Part shown: piece after piece, positions 1 to 7,076 of the stretch
Position numbering within the stretch: the stretch's first letter is position 1
How the letters are laid out: each line of letters begins with the position of its first letter
Assembly (NCBI GenBank): GCA_009773335.1
Contig: WRPF01000027.1
Span: 1-37,500 of the forward strand
DNA from: Caulobacteraceae bacterium
GTDB taxonomy: Bacteria > Pseudomonadota > Alphaproteobacteria > Caulobacterales > Aquidulcibacteraceae
DNA length: 37,500 bases
Direction: 5' to 3'
Notes under the pieces: model-generated
The model's input: only the letters and a program-made list of their open reading frames with translations
The model's database searches: none
Told to the model about the DNA's origin: nothing
Made by a program: the position numbers and the translations under genes

Positions 1-490
1 CGCCCATCTGACGGATCAGCGCGCGCACCTGGGAGCGGCTGAGATCGGAGAGTTCGAGGGCGCCCACCGCCGTTTCGAACCGCGTCTCCCAAAGACGCTT
101 TTCGCGCGGTGTCGTTCGCTTTGAGGCGCCGCGCTCGGCGAAGTAGCGCTGGGCAAGGTCGTTCCATGTGCGCACGGCGCCCACCCGGTCGCGATGGCGT
201 TCAAGCCTGCGATCACGGGCGGGGTCGCCGCCCTTGCGGACTTGGCCGAGGACGTCCTGCGCGAGGCCGCGTGCGTCCTTGAGCTTCACTGCTGGAAACT
301 GGCCGAAGCTCACGCGCGATTGTCGCCCCTCGAGACTTCGATACCTGAAAGTCCAGGTCCTCTTTCCGGCGCCGGTAATGCGCAGGGCCAATCCGGGCGT
401 CAGCGGATCCGGATGCTCGGTCTGCTTGCCCGCTTCGGGGCCTAATGACGCCAGCGTTTTGTCCGTGAAGCTTACCTCGGCGCGCCGCAT
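1..490 (-). CDS. Tyrosine recombinase/integrase, P4 type (N-terminal part, runs off window)
   Basis: The minus strand is open from an ATG at 490 to the window edge (163 codons, no stop). The product has the N-terminal arm-binding domain (DUF4102 type) of P4-like integrases: 'PGLALRITGAGKRTWTFRYR' around residues 32-51, then 'SRVSFGQFPAVKLKDARGLA', the usual beta-sheet arm followed by the A-R-x-L-A helix. A core-binding (SAM-like) domain begins near residue 105 ('TWNDLAQRYFAERG'). The catalytic R-H-R-Y domain would lie beyond the left edge, so completeness cannot be judged. Such enzymes integrate islands and prophages into tRNA 3' ends. The start codon is 230 bp from a displaced tRNA-Lys 3' end at 720-765, which fits an element lying to the left of the window. 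Family call is firm; activity is unknown. Confidence 0.85.
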   Translation of the reverse strand, partial: MRRAEVSFTDKTLASLGPEAGKQTEHPDPLTPGLALRITGAGKRTWTFRYRSLEGRQSRVSFGQFPAVKLKDARGLAQDVLGQVRKGGDPARDRRLERHRDRVGAVRTWNDLAQRYFAERGASKRTTPREKRLWETRFETAVGALELSDLSRSQVRALIRQMG

Positions 491-492
491 TC

Positions 493-591
493 TGTGACCT
501 GGGTTTGTGACCTATCTCGTGGATCCGACAGCGGGCCCGCGATCATCCTACAAAAGCCGCCTTGGGCAATCTAGGTCACAAATAGGTCACA
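493..591. promoter_or_regulatory. Paired inverted TGTGACCT boxes upstream of the integrase
   Basis: Two direct copies of TGTGACCT (493-500 and 506-513, 13 bp apart) face two inverted copies AGGTCACA (573-580 and 584-591, 11 bp apart). The first box begins 2 bp upstream of the integrase start codon. Repeated short boxes between an integrase gene and its attachment site are typical of arm-type integrase sites, or of repressor/excisionase operators. The sequence does not decide between these. Confidence 0.5.
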
Positions 592-719
592 GGAATTCGA
601 TCCCAACCGCCACAGCGCGAAACTGAGAGAAACACGAGGGGTCTAACAGAGCATTGTTTTAAAAGGAAATTTAAATCCACATAACATTACGAAACAGACA
701 GAAACCATGGTATCATGTT

Positions 720-765
720 ACTCTTAATCAGCGGGTCGCAGGTTCGAATCCTGCTACACCCACCA
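720..765 (+). mobile_element. Attachment-site remnant: 3' part of tRNA-Lys(CTT)
   Basis: The 46 bases match the 3' half of a tRNA: anticodon loop CTCTTAA with anticodon CTT, 3' anticodon strand TCAGC, variable loop GGGTC, T-arm GCAGG-TTCGAAT-CCTGC, acceptor strand TACACCC, discriminator A and encoded CCA. The 5' half is missing: bases before 720 do not pair with TCAGC, and the preceding stretch (600-719) is markedly AT-rich. This is what an integrative element leaves at its distal end, because the target tRNA is rebuilt at the other end. It is not a functional tRNA gene. Confidence 0.8.
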
Positions 766-834
766 TTGCCTGCGGCAGGCATCCGGCGTGGGCCGGGGGC
801 GACGGGTTGTCGAATTGTCGACGTTGAAACGTCC

Positions 835-1734
835 ATGACTTCCGTGATCTCCCGCCGCGCGTTCGCGCTCTCCGCCGCTGTCACGGCGTTTGCCGGCGAC
901 GCCTTTGCGCAGGCGCGCATCGCGGGCGTCCCGCGCACATACCGCTACGCGCAGGCGCCGGGCGTCGCCGCCGACCTGCAGAGCCTCGATCTCTACGCCG
1001 CGCCGGGGCAGGGTCGTCCGCTCGTCGTCTTCATCCACGGCGGCGGCTGGCGCATTGGCGACAAGGGCATGGGCGCTCACGGACGTGAGAAGGCGGCGTT
1101 CTTCAATGCGCTCGGCTACGCCTACGCCAGTCTCAATTACCGCCTCTCGCCGAACGTGCAGCATCCTGTGCACGTGGACGATGTCGCTGCGGCGTTCGCA
1201 TGGCTGCACGACCACGGAGCCGAACTTGGGTTCGATGCAAACCGCATCTACGTGATGGGCCATTCCGCCGGCGCGCATCTCGCGGCGCTCGTGGCGACCG
1301 ACGCGCGGCGGCTGGCGAAGTACGGCAAGCCGCTCTCGATCCTGAAGGGCGTGATCCTGCTGGACGGCGCGGGATACGACGTCACGCTGCAAGCGCCTGC
1401 GGTGATCGCGCGTGGCGGATTTCTCGGCGAGATGTATTCCGGCGCCTTCGGGACCGATCCTGCGGTCTGGCGTGATGCATCGCCCACGCTGCACGTCGCG
1501 CGGGGCCAAGGGGCGTCCCAGGGCATTCCGCCGTTCCTGATCGTGCATGCAAGCCGCCCGGACTCCACGCGCCAGTCGCTGCAACTGGCGCAGGCGCTGC
1601 GCAGTGCGGGCGTCGATGCACGTATTTTCGAGGCGCGCGGCTACACGCACGCGCAGGTCAATCGCCGTATCGGCGAGCCGGGCGAGGCTATCACCGGCGA
1701 GATCGAGGCGGCGCTGCGCCGCTGGGGCGCCTAG
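835..1734 (+). CDS. Exported alpha/beta hydrolase (BD-FAE/carboxylesterase-like)
   Basis: A 299-residue serine hydrolase. It begins with a twin-arginine-like signal, SRRAFALSAAVTAF, ending at an AFAQA cleavage site near residue 30, so it is probably exported by Tat and acts in the periplasm. The oxyanion-hole motif HGGGW lies near residue 66 and the nucleophile elbow GHSAGAH near residue 143, with the catalytic serine in its centre. The C-terminal histidine is probably in GYTHAQVN. This arrangement is that of the esterase/kynurenine-formamidase-like branch; the substrate cannot be told. I start at 835 because longer versions would translate the tRNA remnant. Its TAG stop shares the tetranucleotide CTAG (1731-1734) with the stop of the convergent WYL regulator, leaving no room for a terminator. 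It is the first chromosomal gene after the integration junction. Confidence 0.85.
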   Translation: MTSVISRRAFALSAAVTAFAGDAFAQARIAGVPRTYRYAQAPGVAADLQSLDLYAAPGQGRPLVVFIHGGGWRIGDKGMGAHGREKAAFFNALGYAYASLNYRLSPNVQHPVHVDDVAAAFAWLHDHGAELGFDANRIYVMGHSAGAHLAALVATDARRLAKYGKPLSILKGVILLDGAGYDVTLQAPAVIARGGFLGEMYSGAFGTDPAVWRDASPTLHVARGQGASQGIPPFLIVHASRPDSTRQSLQLAQALRSAGVDARIFEARGYTHAQVNRRIGEPGEAITGEIEAALRRWGA

Positions 1735-2438
1735 ACGAGGTCGCCGCGCTCGATGCCTCTGCACGCCTGCTCGGCTTCCCAGCGCTTGCGCAGGCGCGCG
1801 AGCGTCTCCCGGAACTTCGTGCCGGTCGGTTCGGCGTTGCGGATGCGATCGGTGCGGAACGTGCGGAATCCGTTGCGCAGCTCGCACCATGCGGCGACCA
1901 GGCGGATGTCTTCCGTGTAGGCGATCAGGAACGGCCAGATGATGCGCGTGGTCGTGCGGCCCTCGCCGTCGTCGTAGGTGATCTCCATTTTCTGTCGTTC
2001 GCGGATCGCGGCGCGGATGCGCGCGACGTCGAAGGAATCCTGCGCACGCTTGCGGAAGGAGATCGGCCGCAGCGATGCGTCGAGCACGATCACGCGCAGC
2101 TCTTCCGGCACCGCCTGGTTGAGCTTGGCGATGAGATCCTGCGCGCCGCGTGCGAGCGCCGCGTCGCCGCGCTGGGCCACCCACGCAGCGCCAAGCACCG
2201 CCGCTTCGAGTTCATCATGCGTCAGCATCAGCGGAGGCATGTCGAAGGCGCTGTCAATGACGTAGCCCGTGCCCGCCTCGCCGCGCACGGGCACGCCTTG
2301 CGCCGTCAGTTCCGCCATGTCGCGATAGAGCGTGCGCAGCGCGACCTCCAGTTCATTGGCCAACTCGCGGCCGGTCACGGGCCGGCGCTTGCGGCGCAGG
2401 ATCTGGATGATCGCGAAGAGGCGTTCGGTGCGTCGCAT
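1731..2438 (-). CDS. YafY-type HTH/WYL-domain transcriptional regulator
   Basis: A 235-residue one-component regulator. Residues 1-60 form a DeoR-like helix-turn-helix ('RRTERLFAIIQILRRKRRPV', then 'LEVALRTLYRDMAELTAQGV' with the recognition helix). A linker follows, then a WYL-type ligand-binding domain, seen as 'MEITYDDGEGRTTTRIIWPF' and 'VAAWCELRNGFRTFRTDRI'. Length and domain order are normal for the family. It is divergent from the GST-like gene at 2546, with a perfect 9-bp inverted repeat between the two start codons. The likely role is control of itself and of the neighbour, by inference from the layout. The effector is unknown. Confidence 0.9.
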   Translation of the reverse strand: MRRTERLFAIIQILRRKRRPVTGRELANELEVALRTLYRDMAELTAQGVPVRGEAGTGYVIDSAFDMPPLMLTHDELEAAVLGAAWVAQRGDAALARGAQDLIAKLNQAVPEELRVIVLDASLRPISFRKRAQDSFDVARIRAAIRERQKMEITYDDGEGRTTTRIIWPFLIAYTEDIRLVAAWCELRNGFRTFRTDRIRNAEPTGTKFRETLARLRKRWEAEQACRGIERGDLV

Positions 2439-2450
2439 GGTTGCCCGCTC

Positions 2451-2483
2451 TGCTGACAGACTGCTGCCACAAGGCTGTCAGCA
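2451..2483. promoter_or_regulatory. Inverted-repeat operator between WYL regulator and GST gene
   Basis: TGCTGACAG (2451-2459) and CTGTCAGCA (2475-2483) are perfect 9-bp inverted arms, 15 bp apart. The site begins 13 bp upstream of the regulator start and lies about 60 bp before the GST start. It is the only strong palindrome in this divergent region, so it is the natural binding site for the WYL protein. The assignment is inferred. Confidence 0.6.
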
Positions 2484-2545
2484 GGGCAAGGCTACGATCT
2501 CGCCATCAGGCATGCTGCGGGGCGGCGGCCAGCGAGGAGAACGAC

Positions 2546-3268
2546 ATGACGACGTTGTATGGATGGGGCCCGATGTTCGACCTGCCGGGGCCGAGCCCGT
2601 ACGTGATGAAGGCCGACATCCAGATGCAGATGCTCGGCGCGCCCTTCACGCGCGCGCTCGCCGAACTCGACTCCGTGGCCAAGCACAAGGCGCCCTATGT
2701 GGTCGATGACGGCGTCCTCATCGAGGACAGCACGTTCATCCGCATGCATTTCGAGAGGAAGCTCGGCAAGGATCTCGACGAGTGTCTTACGCCGGCGCAG
2801 CGCGGGCAGGCGTGGGCGGTGGAGCGGCTGCTTGAGGACCGGCTCGGCCTCATCATGGTGTGCGAGCGCTGGCTGGTCGACGCCAACTTCGACAAAGGAC
2901 CATCGCAGTTCTTCGCCGACGTGCCGGAAGCGATGCGTGCGCAAGTCATCAGCGAGGTCCGCGGCGGCGTCGCTGCATCGATGAAGGGTCACGGCATCGG
3001 CCGGCACTCCCGCGAGGAGCGCATGCTGCTCGCAGAACGCGATGTCGGCGCGGTGGCGGCGATGCTTGGCGAGGGGCCGTTCCTCTTCGGTGCGAAGCCC
3101 ACTGCGGCGGACGCGGTCGCCTACGGCGTGCTCGCGGCCTGCGGCACGCCGTTCTTCAGTACACCGCTTGTGGCGCTGATCGATGCACAGCCCAACCTGC
3201 GGCCGTACCTTGCGCGCATGGAAGCGCGTTTCGTCCACGAGGCGGCGTGGCCTTCCATGGCTGCCTAG
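2546..3268 (+). CDS. Glutathione S-transferase family protein (metaxin/Fax-like)
   Basis: A 240-residue protein with an N-terminal thioredoxin-like half and a helical C-terminal half. The N-terminal segment has 'SPYVMKADIQMQMLG' and 'KAPYVVDDGVLIEDSTFI', the cis-Pro/ES-like region of GST folds. The C-terminal half includes 'LLEDRLGLIMVCERWL' and 'FLFGAKPTAADAVAYGVLA', where the N-capping box and the conserved Asp of GSTs are seen. It resembles the Fax/metaxin-like branch more than classical detoxifying GSTs, so glutathione chemistry is not certain. The start at 2546 is preceded by GAGGAGA; an upstream ATG at 2441 would run across the operator and is rejected. It is divergent from, and probably regulated by, the WYL protein at 1731-2438. 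Confidence 0.82.
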   Translation: MTTLYGWGPMFDLPGPSPYVMKADIQMQMLGAPFTRALAELDSVAKHKAPYVVDDGVLIEDSTFIRMHFERKLGKDLDECLTPAQRGQAWAVERLLEDRLGLIMVCERWLVDANFDKGPSQFFADVPEAMRAQVISEVRGGVAASMKGHGIGRHSREERMLLAERDVGAVAAMLGEGPFLFGAKPTAADAVAYGVLAACGTPFFSTPLVALIDAQPNLRPYLARMEARFVHEAAWPSMAA

Positions 3269-3380
3269 ACCCTGATCGTTTTTTGACTGAAACAGTCAAA
3301 AACGTGAATCAGGGTCTCAGCATCAATTTAGAGCACGATTCACGTTTCAGGCTGATTCAGCCTGAAACGATCGTGCTCTA
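3268..3380. repeat. Composite double-palindrome element
   Basis: Two adjacent palindromes fill the gap between convergent genes. Palindrome 1 (3268-3316) pairs GACCCTGAT with ATCAGGGTC, and inside it CGTTTTTTGACTG with CAGTCAAAAACG around an AAA loop. Palindrome 2 (3329-3380) pairs TAGAGCACGAT with ATCGTGCTCTA and GTTTCAGGCTGA with CAGCCTGAAAC. AAACGTGAATC (3300-3310) is also complementary to GATTCACGTTT (3337-3347), so the two halves can cross-pair. Size and nesting look like the small palindromic intergenic elements common in alphaproteobacteria. Either hairpin could also act as a bidirectional terminator. Confidence 0.75.
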
Positions 3381-3389
3381 GGGGGCCGC

Positions 3390-4256
3390 TCAAAGGAACG
3401 CGTGGAGCTGTTCCATGAAGTGATCGAACCGGTCGTGGTGCAGCCAGTGGCCGGCGTTCTCGAACAGCTCCACGCGCGCGTCCCTGAAGTGCTTCGCGCG
3501 GCCGTCCTCCACCGGGTTCGACGCCCAGCTCTTGTCGCCGTAGAGCAGCAGTGTAGGGCACGCGATCGCCGCCCACAGCTGCGCGATCTCCTCGTGGGTG
3601 ATGTCCACCGGCGCCCACACGCGCATGTAGTTGTCGAACTTCCAGCTGTACGTGCCGTCCTCGTTCTGGCTGACGCCGTGCGCCGTGAGGTGGCGCGCCT
3701 GCTCGTCGGAGAGATAGCCGTTCTCTTCCTTCATGCGTTCCAGTGCGCTTTCGATGGTGGGGTAGCGCTTCGGCGCGCGCCCCGCCGCCTGACGCTTTTC
3801 CTCGATCCATTTGCGCCAGCGTTGCTGGAAGGGCGCGGCTTCGCGCTGTGCGATCATCTTCGGCGAGGGGCCCAGGCCCTCGATGGCGACGAGGCGTTTC
3901 ACGTTCTCCGGGTAGAGGCCCGAATACCGCAGCGCGATGTTGCCGCCGAGCGAATGCGCCACGATCGTCGCCGGCGCGAGGCGCAGCTGGTGCATCAGTT
4001 GCGCGAAATCGTAGATGAACGAGCCCATCGAATAGTCGCCGTCGGGCGACCAGGCGCTGTCGCCGTGACCGCGCAGGTCCGGGGCGACGATGCGCCAGTC
4101 CTTCGCCAGCGCGCGCGCCGTCCAGTCCCACGAACGGCAATGGTCACGCCCGCCATGCAGCAGCACGAGCGGCGGCGCGGCGGGATCACCCCACTCCACA
4201 TAGTGCAGCCGCAGGCGCTGCGAGATGAAGGCATGCGAGGTCGGTCCGCGGTCCAT
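3390..4256 (-). CDS. Alpha/beta fold hydrolase
   Basis: A 288-residue cytoplasmic hydrolase with no signal peptide. The classic motifs are in order: 'LVLLHGGRDHCRSWD' (oxyanion region), 'APDLRGHGDSAW', and the nucleophile elbow AHSLGGNIA; near the C-terminus are 'LLLYGDKSW' and 'FENAGHWLHHDR' with the catalytic histidine. This is the haloalkane dehalogenase/epoxide hydrolase/esterase-like fold; the substrate is not predictable. I start at the ATG at 4256, where family homology begins ('SQRLRLHYVEWGD'). An upstream ATG at 4328 adds 24 unconserved residues. It is divergent from the acyl-CoA ligase at 4373 and ends beside the palindromic element. Confidence 0.85.
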   Translation of the reverse strand: MDRGPTSHAFISQRLRLHYVEWGDPAAPPLVLLHGGRDHCRSWDWTARALAKDWRIVAPDLRGHGDSAWSPDGDYSMGSFIYDFAQLMHQLRLAPATIVAHSLGGNIALRYSGLYPENVKRLVAIEGLGPSPKMIAQREAAPFQQRWRKWIEEKRQAAGRAPKRYPTIESALERMKEENGYLSDEQARHLTAHGVSQNEDGTYSWKFDNYMRVWAPVDITHEEIAQLWAAIACPTLLLYGDKSWASNPVEDGRAKHFRDARVELFENAGHWLHHDRFDHFMEQLHAFL

Positions 4257-4372
4257 CGAGGTATCCGTTGTGGCGGCGGACAGGTCCGGCCGCGTTTCCC
4301 CGCTACCATACAATCGCGCGCCCGCCATCCGGGCGGCTTGACGTGGCGCGTCCCCCGGCCTTCCATCGCCGC

Positions 4373-5998
4373 ATGATACCCGGCCTCATGCAGCCCGCGC
4401 CGCTGCAGATCATCGACATCGCCAGGTTCGCCGCCACCGCCCACGGGCGGCGCGAAATCGTCTCCCGTCTCGTCGACGAGCCTGTCTGGCGCTACGACTA
4501 TCGCGGGCTGATGACGCGTGCGGAGCGCGCCGCGAAGATGCTCGAAGCGCTCGGCGTGCAGAGCGGCGACCGCGTCGCGACGCTGGCGTGGAACACGCAC
4601 AGACACCTTGAGCTCTTCTACGCGGCGCCCGGCATCGGCGCGGTGCTGCACACGGTCAATCCGCGCCTCTTCGACGAGCAGATCGTCTACATCCTCAACC
4701 ACGCGGAAAGCGGCGTGCTGCTGTTCGACAAGACCTTCCTGCCGCTGGTGGAGCGTCTCGCGCCTGAGCTGCCGCACATCCGCGCCTACGTGATGCTGAG
4801 CGACGAGGCGCGCCATGGCGCCGGCGCCGTGAACGCGCTCTGCTACGAGACGCTGCTCGCGCGCGAGAGTGACGGCTTCGAGTGGCCTGTCGTCGACGAG
4901 AACGCCGGCGCCTTCCTCTGCTACACCTCCGGCACCACGGGCGATCCGAAGGGCGTGCTCTATTCGCATCGCGCGATCGTTCTCCACTCCATGGCGGCGG
5001 GGTTGAACGGCGCGTTCGGTTTCGATGCGTTCGACGTGGTGATGCCGTGCTCGTCGCTGTTTCATGCGACCGCGTGGGGCCTGCCGTTCGCAGCGCCGCT
5101 CAACGGCTGCAAGCTCGTCTTCCCGTGCGAGCGCATGGACGGCGCCAGCCTTCAGGAACTGATCGTCGACGAAGGCGTGACCTTCTCCGGCGGCGTGCCG
5201 ACGATCTGGACGATGTATCTCGCGCATCTGGAACAGACCGGCGAGACGCCGGGCGAGTTGCAGCGCGTGGTCATCGGCGGCTCAGCCGTGCCGCGGGCGA
5301 TGGCCGAGGCGTTCAAGAAGAAATACGGCGTCCGCGTGCTGCAGATCTGGGGTATGACGGAGACGTGCCCGCTCGGCGTTGTGGCGACGCCGACGCCGTC
5401 GCTTGCAGCGCTCGGCGAGGAAGCGCTCGACGAGGCGATCTGGACACGGCAGGGCAGGCTCCAGTTCGGCATCGATCTGCGCATCGTCGACGATGACGGC
5501 AGGGATGCCCCTCGCGACGGCGAAACCTCGGGCGCCCTCATGGTGCGGGGCCCGTGGACCATCCAGCGCTATTATCGCGCTGAAAAGGACGCCGCCGACG
5601 CCGACGGCTGGTTCGACACCGGCGACATCGCCACCCTCGACGAGCACGGCTTCATGCGCATCACTGACCGCAAGAAGGACGTCATCAAGTCCGGCGGCGA
5701 ATGGATCAGCTCGATTGATCTCGAGAATGTCGCGGTCGCGTGCCCCGGGGTGCGGATCGCGGCGGTCATCGGCGTGCCGCATCCGAAATGGGAAGAGCGC
5801 CCCGTGCTCGTCATCGAGGCGCACGAAGGCGCGGCGGTCTCCGAGGCCGACGTGCTGGCGTTCCTCGCGCCGCACATCGTCAAGTGGTGGACGCCGGACA
5901 AGGTCGTCTTCGACACGGTCCCGCTCACGGCCACCGGCAAGATCGACAAGAAGGTACTCCGGGACCGCTACAAGGCGCTGCTCTCGGGGGACCGATAA
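4373..5998 (+). CDS. AMP-dependent acyl-CoA synthetase (fatty acid/methylthiopropionyl-CoA ligase type)
   Basis: A 541-residue adenylate-forming enzyme that activates a carboxylic acid to acyl-AMP and then acyl-CoA. The P-loop-like A3 motif '[13 protein letters not shown]' is near residue 185, '[12 protein letters not shown]' (A5) is mid-protein, '[21 protein letters not shown]' (A7/A8) near residue 420, and the catalytic A10 lysine lies in '[14 protein letters not shown]' at the C-terminus. The set is complete and the length normal. It groups by motif style with medium/long-chain ligases, including DmdB-like 3-methylmercaptopropionyl-CoA ligases; exact substrate is open. The start at 4373 matches the family ('[13 protein letters not shown]'). 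It is followed after 49 bp by a MarR regulator. Confidence 0.9.
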   Translation: MIPGLMQPAPLQIIDIARFAATAHGRREIVSRLVDEPVWRYDYRGLMTRAERAAKMLEALGVQSGDRVATLAWNTHRHLELFYAAPGIGAVLHTVNPRLFDEQIVYILNHAESGVLLFDKTFLPLVERLAPELPHIRAYVMLSDEARHGAGAVNALCYETLLARESDGFEWPVVDENAGAFLCYTSGTTGDPKGVLYSHRAIVLHSMAAGLNGAFGFDAFDVVMPCSSLFHATAWGLPFAAPLNGCKLVFPCERMDGASLQELIVDEGVTFSGGVPTIWTMYLAHLEQTGETPGELQRVVIGGSAVPRAMAEAFKKKYGVRVLQIWGMTETCPLGVVATPTPSLAALGEEALDEAIWTRQGRLQFGIDLRIVDDDGRDAPRDGETSGALMVRGPWTIQRYYRAEKDAADADGWFDTGDIATLDEHGFMRITDRKKDVIKSGGEWISSIDLENVAVACPGVRIAAVIGVPHPKWEERPVLVIEAHEGAAVSEADVLAFLAPHIVKWWTPDKVVFDTVPLTATGKIDKKVLRDRYKALLSGDR

Positions 5999-6003
5999 GG
6001 AAG

Positions 6004-6023
6004 TCGTTCGTTTTGACGAACGA
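6004..6023. promoter_or_regulatory. 20-bp palindrome before the MarR gene (possible operator)
   Basis: TCGTTCG (6004-6010) and CGAACGA (6017-6023) are perfect 7-bp arms around TTTTGA. A palindrome of about 20 bp just upstream of a marR-type gene (start 6048) fits the usual autoregulatory site of that family. It begins 6 bp after the ligase stop, so it could control the MarR and downstream genes separately from the ligase. Confidence 0.5.
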
Positions 6024-6047
6024 TCGATCCTGGGCGATCACGCACCC

Positions 6048-6503
6048 ATGAGTTCTCTCGACGACGACGCGATCGATGTCCTGCGCCACTATCCGCGCAT
6101 ATACGTGGCCTGCCACGTCGACCACGAGGCGCGGCGCGGGCAGGGGGCCGGCGTCAGCGCGCGCGACCAGACGATCCTCGCGCATGTGCCGGACGCAGGC
6201 GTTCGCCCGCAGGCGCTGGCTGCGCACCTCGACATCGCCGCATCGACCATGTCCGAGGCCCTCGCTCGTCTTGTCCAGCTCGGTCTTGTCGACCTGCAGC
6301 CGAGCGCCGACGATGCGCGTGGCAAGATCGTGCGCCTCACGGGCGCTGGCAAGGAGGCGTTGTCGCAGACATCGGTGCTTGAACTGTCGCTCGTACGCGC
6401 CGCGCTGGAACGGCTCGACGCAGGTGACAGGAACACGGTCGTGCGCGGCCTCGAATTGCTGGCGGACGCCGCGCAGGCCGCGCGTCACAAGGGGGAACAA
6501 TGA
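6048..6503 (+). CDS. MarR-family winged-helix transcriptional regulator
   Basis: A 151-residue protein. Its DNA-binding core is around residues 40-100: 'ARDQTILAHVPDAGVRPQAL', then the recognition region 'LDIAASTMSEALARLVQLGL', then the wing 'DDARGKIVRLTGAGKEAL', which has the D-x-R and LT-x-G-K pattern of MarR proteins. N- and C-terminal helices would form the dimer interface. A 20-bp palindrome sits 25 bp upstream. Its stop overlaps the next start (ATGATG, 6500-6505), so it is translationally coupled to the SRPBCC gene. The regulated pathway is unknown; the acyl-CoA ligase upstream and SRPBCC gene downstream are the obvious candidates. Confidence 0.87.
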   Translation: MSSLDDDAIDVLRHYPRIYVACHVDHEARRGQGAGVSARDQTILAHVPDAGVRPQALAAHLDIAASTMSEALARLVQLGLVDLQPSADDARGKIVRLTGAGKEALSQTSVLELSLVRAALERLDAGDRNTVVRGLELLADAAQAARHKGEQ

Positions 6504-7018
6504 TGCGCTGGGTTCTCATCGTCGTCGGCGTTCTGGTCGCGCTCGCGGCCTCCATCTACGGGCTGGGGATGAGCACGCCCCGCCATCACCTCGCCGAAGT
6601 CGAAGGCGTCGTGTCGCGCCCGGTGGCGGACGTCGCCGCGACCATCCGGGCCGTGGAGAACTACAGCGCCTGGCGTAGCGGCGTTGTCGTGGAGAAGATC
6701 GCGAGGACCGAGGGCGCCGTGACCTATGTCGAGGTCGCGGACGGCGATCGCATCGCCTACCGCCTCACCGAGCCCGAACGCGATGCGCGCTTTGTCAGTA
6801 CGATCACCGACGAGACCCTGCCGTTCGGCGGGGCGTGGACGGTTTCCCTCACCTCGGAGGGCGCCTCGACGCGCGTGCGCATCCGCGAGGAGGGCGACGT
6901 GCGCGACCCGCTCTATCGTTTCTTCGCCCGCTACGTGTTCGGCCACACGTCGACCATGAAGACCTACCTGAAGAACCTCGGCGCAGCGCCCGCCGAGGTT
7001 GCGTCGCCGCCAGGCTGA
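6500..7018 (+). CDS. Membrane-anchored SRPBCC (START-like) family protein
   Basis: A 172-residue protein with one N-terminal membrane helix (about residues 4-24, 'WVLIVVGVLVALAASIYGLG'). A domain with the shape of polyketide cyclase/dehydrase proteins follows: 'VVSRPVADVAATIRAVENYSAW', then alternating strands ('VTYVEVADGDRIAYRLTE', 'AWTVSLTSEGASTRVRIREEG'), and a long C-terminal helix. The helix-grip fold binds hydrophobic ligands, but this gene shows no catalytic motif. It overlaps the MarR stop by 4 bp, so both are made from one mRNA. Assignment is by pattern; specific function is unknown. Confidence 0.75.
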   Translation: MMRWVLIVVGVLVALAASIYGLGMSTPRHHLAEVEGVVSRPVADVAATIRAVENYSAWRSGVVVEKIARTEGAVTYVEVADGDRIAYRLTEPERDARFVSTITDETLPFGGAWTVSLTSEGASTRVRIREEGDVRDPLYRFFARYVFGHTSTMKTYLKNLGAAPAEVASPPG

Positions 7019-7076
7019 CGCCCCGGCTGGCCGCGCGGCTTGACCCCGGGCGCCGCCCGCGCCACACGCCACCGCA

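Noticed and set aside
715-834. Possible longer start of the hydrolase at 715
   Set aside because: This stretch is the tRNA-Lys remnant and following junction DNA; the Tat-type signal peptide starts cleanly at 835.
754-2184. A 476-codon open frame antisense to the hydrolase and in another frame of the WYL gene
   Set aside because: Low-complexity Arg/Ala-rich product across two well-supported genes; a compositional artefact.
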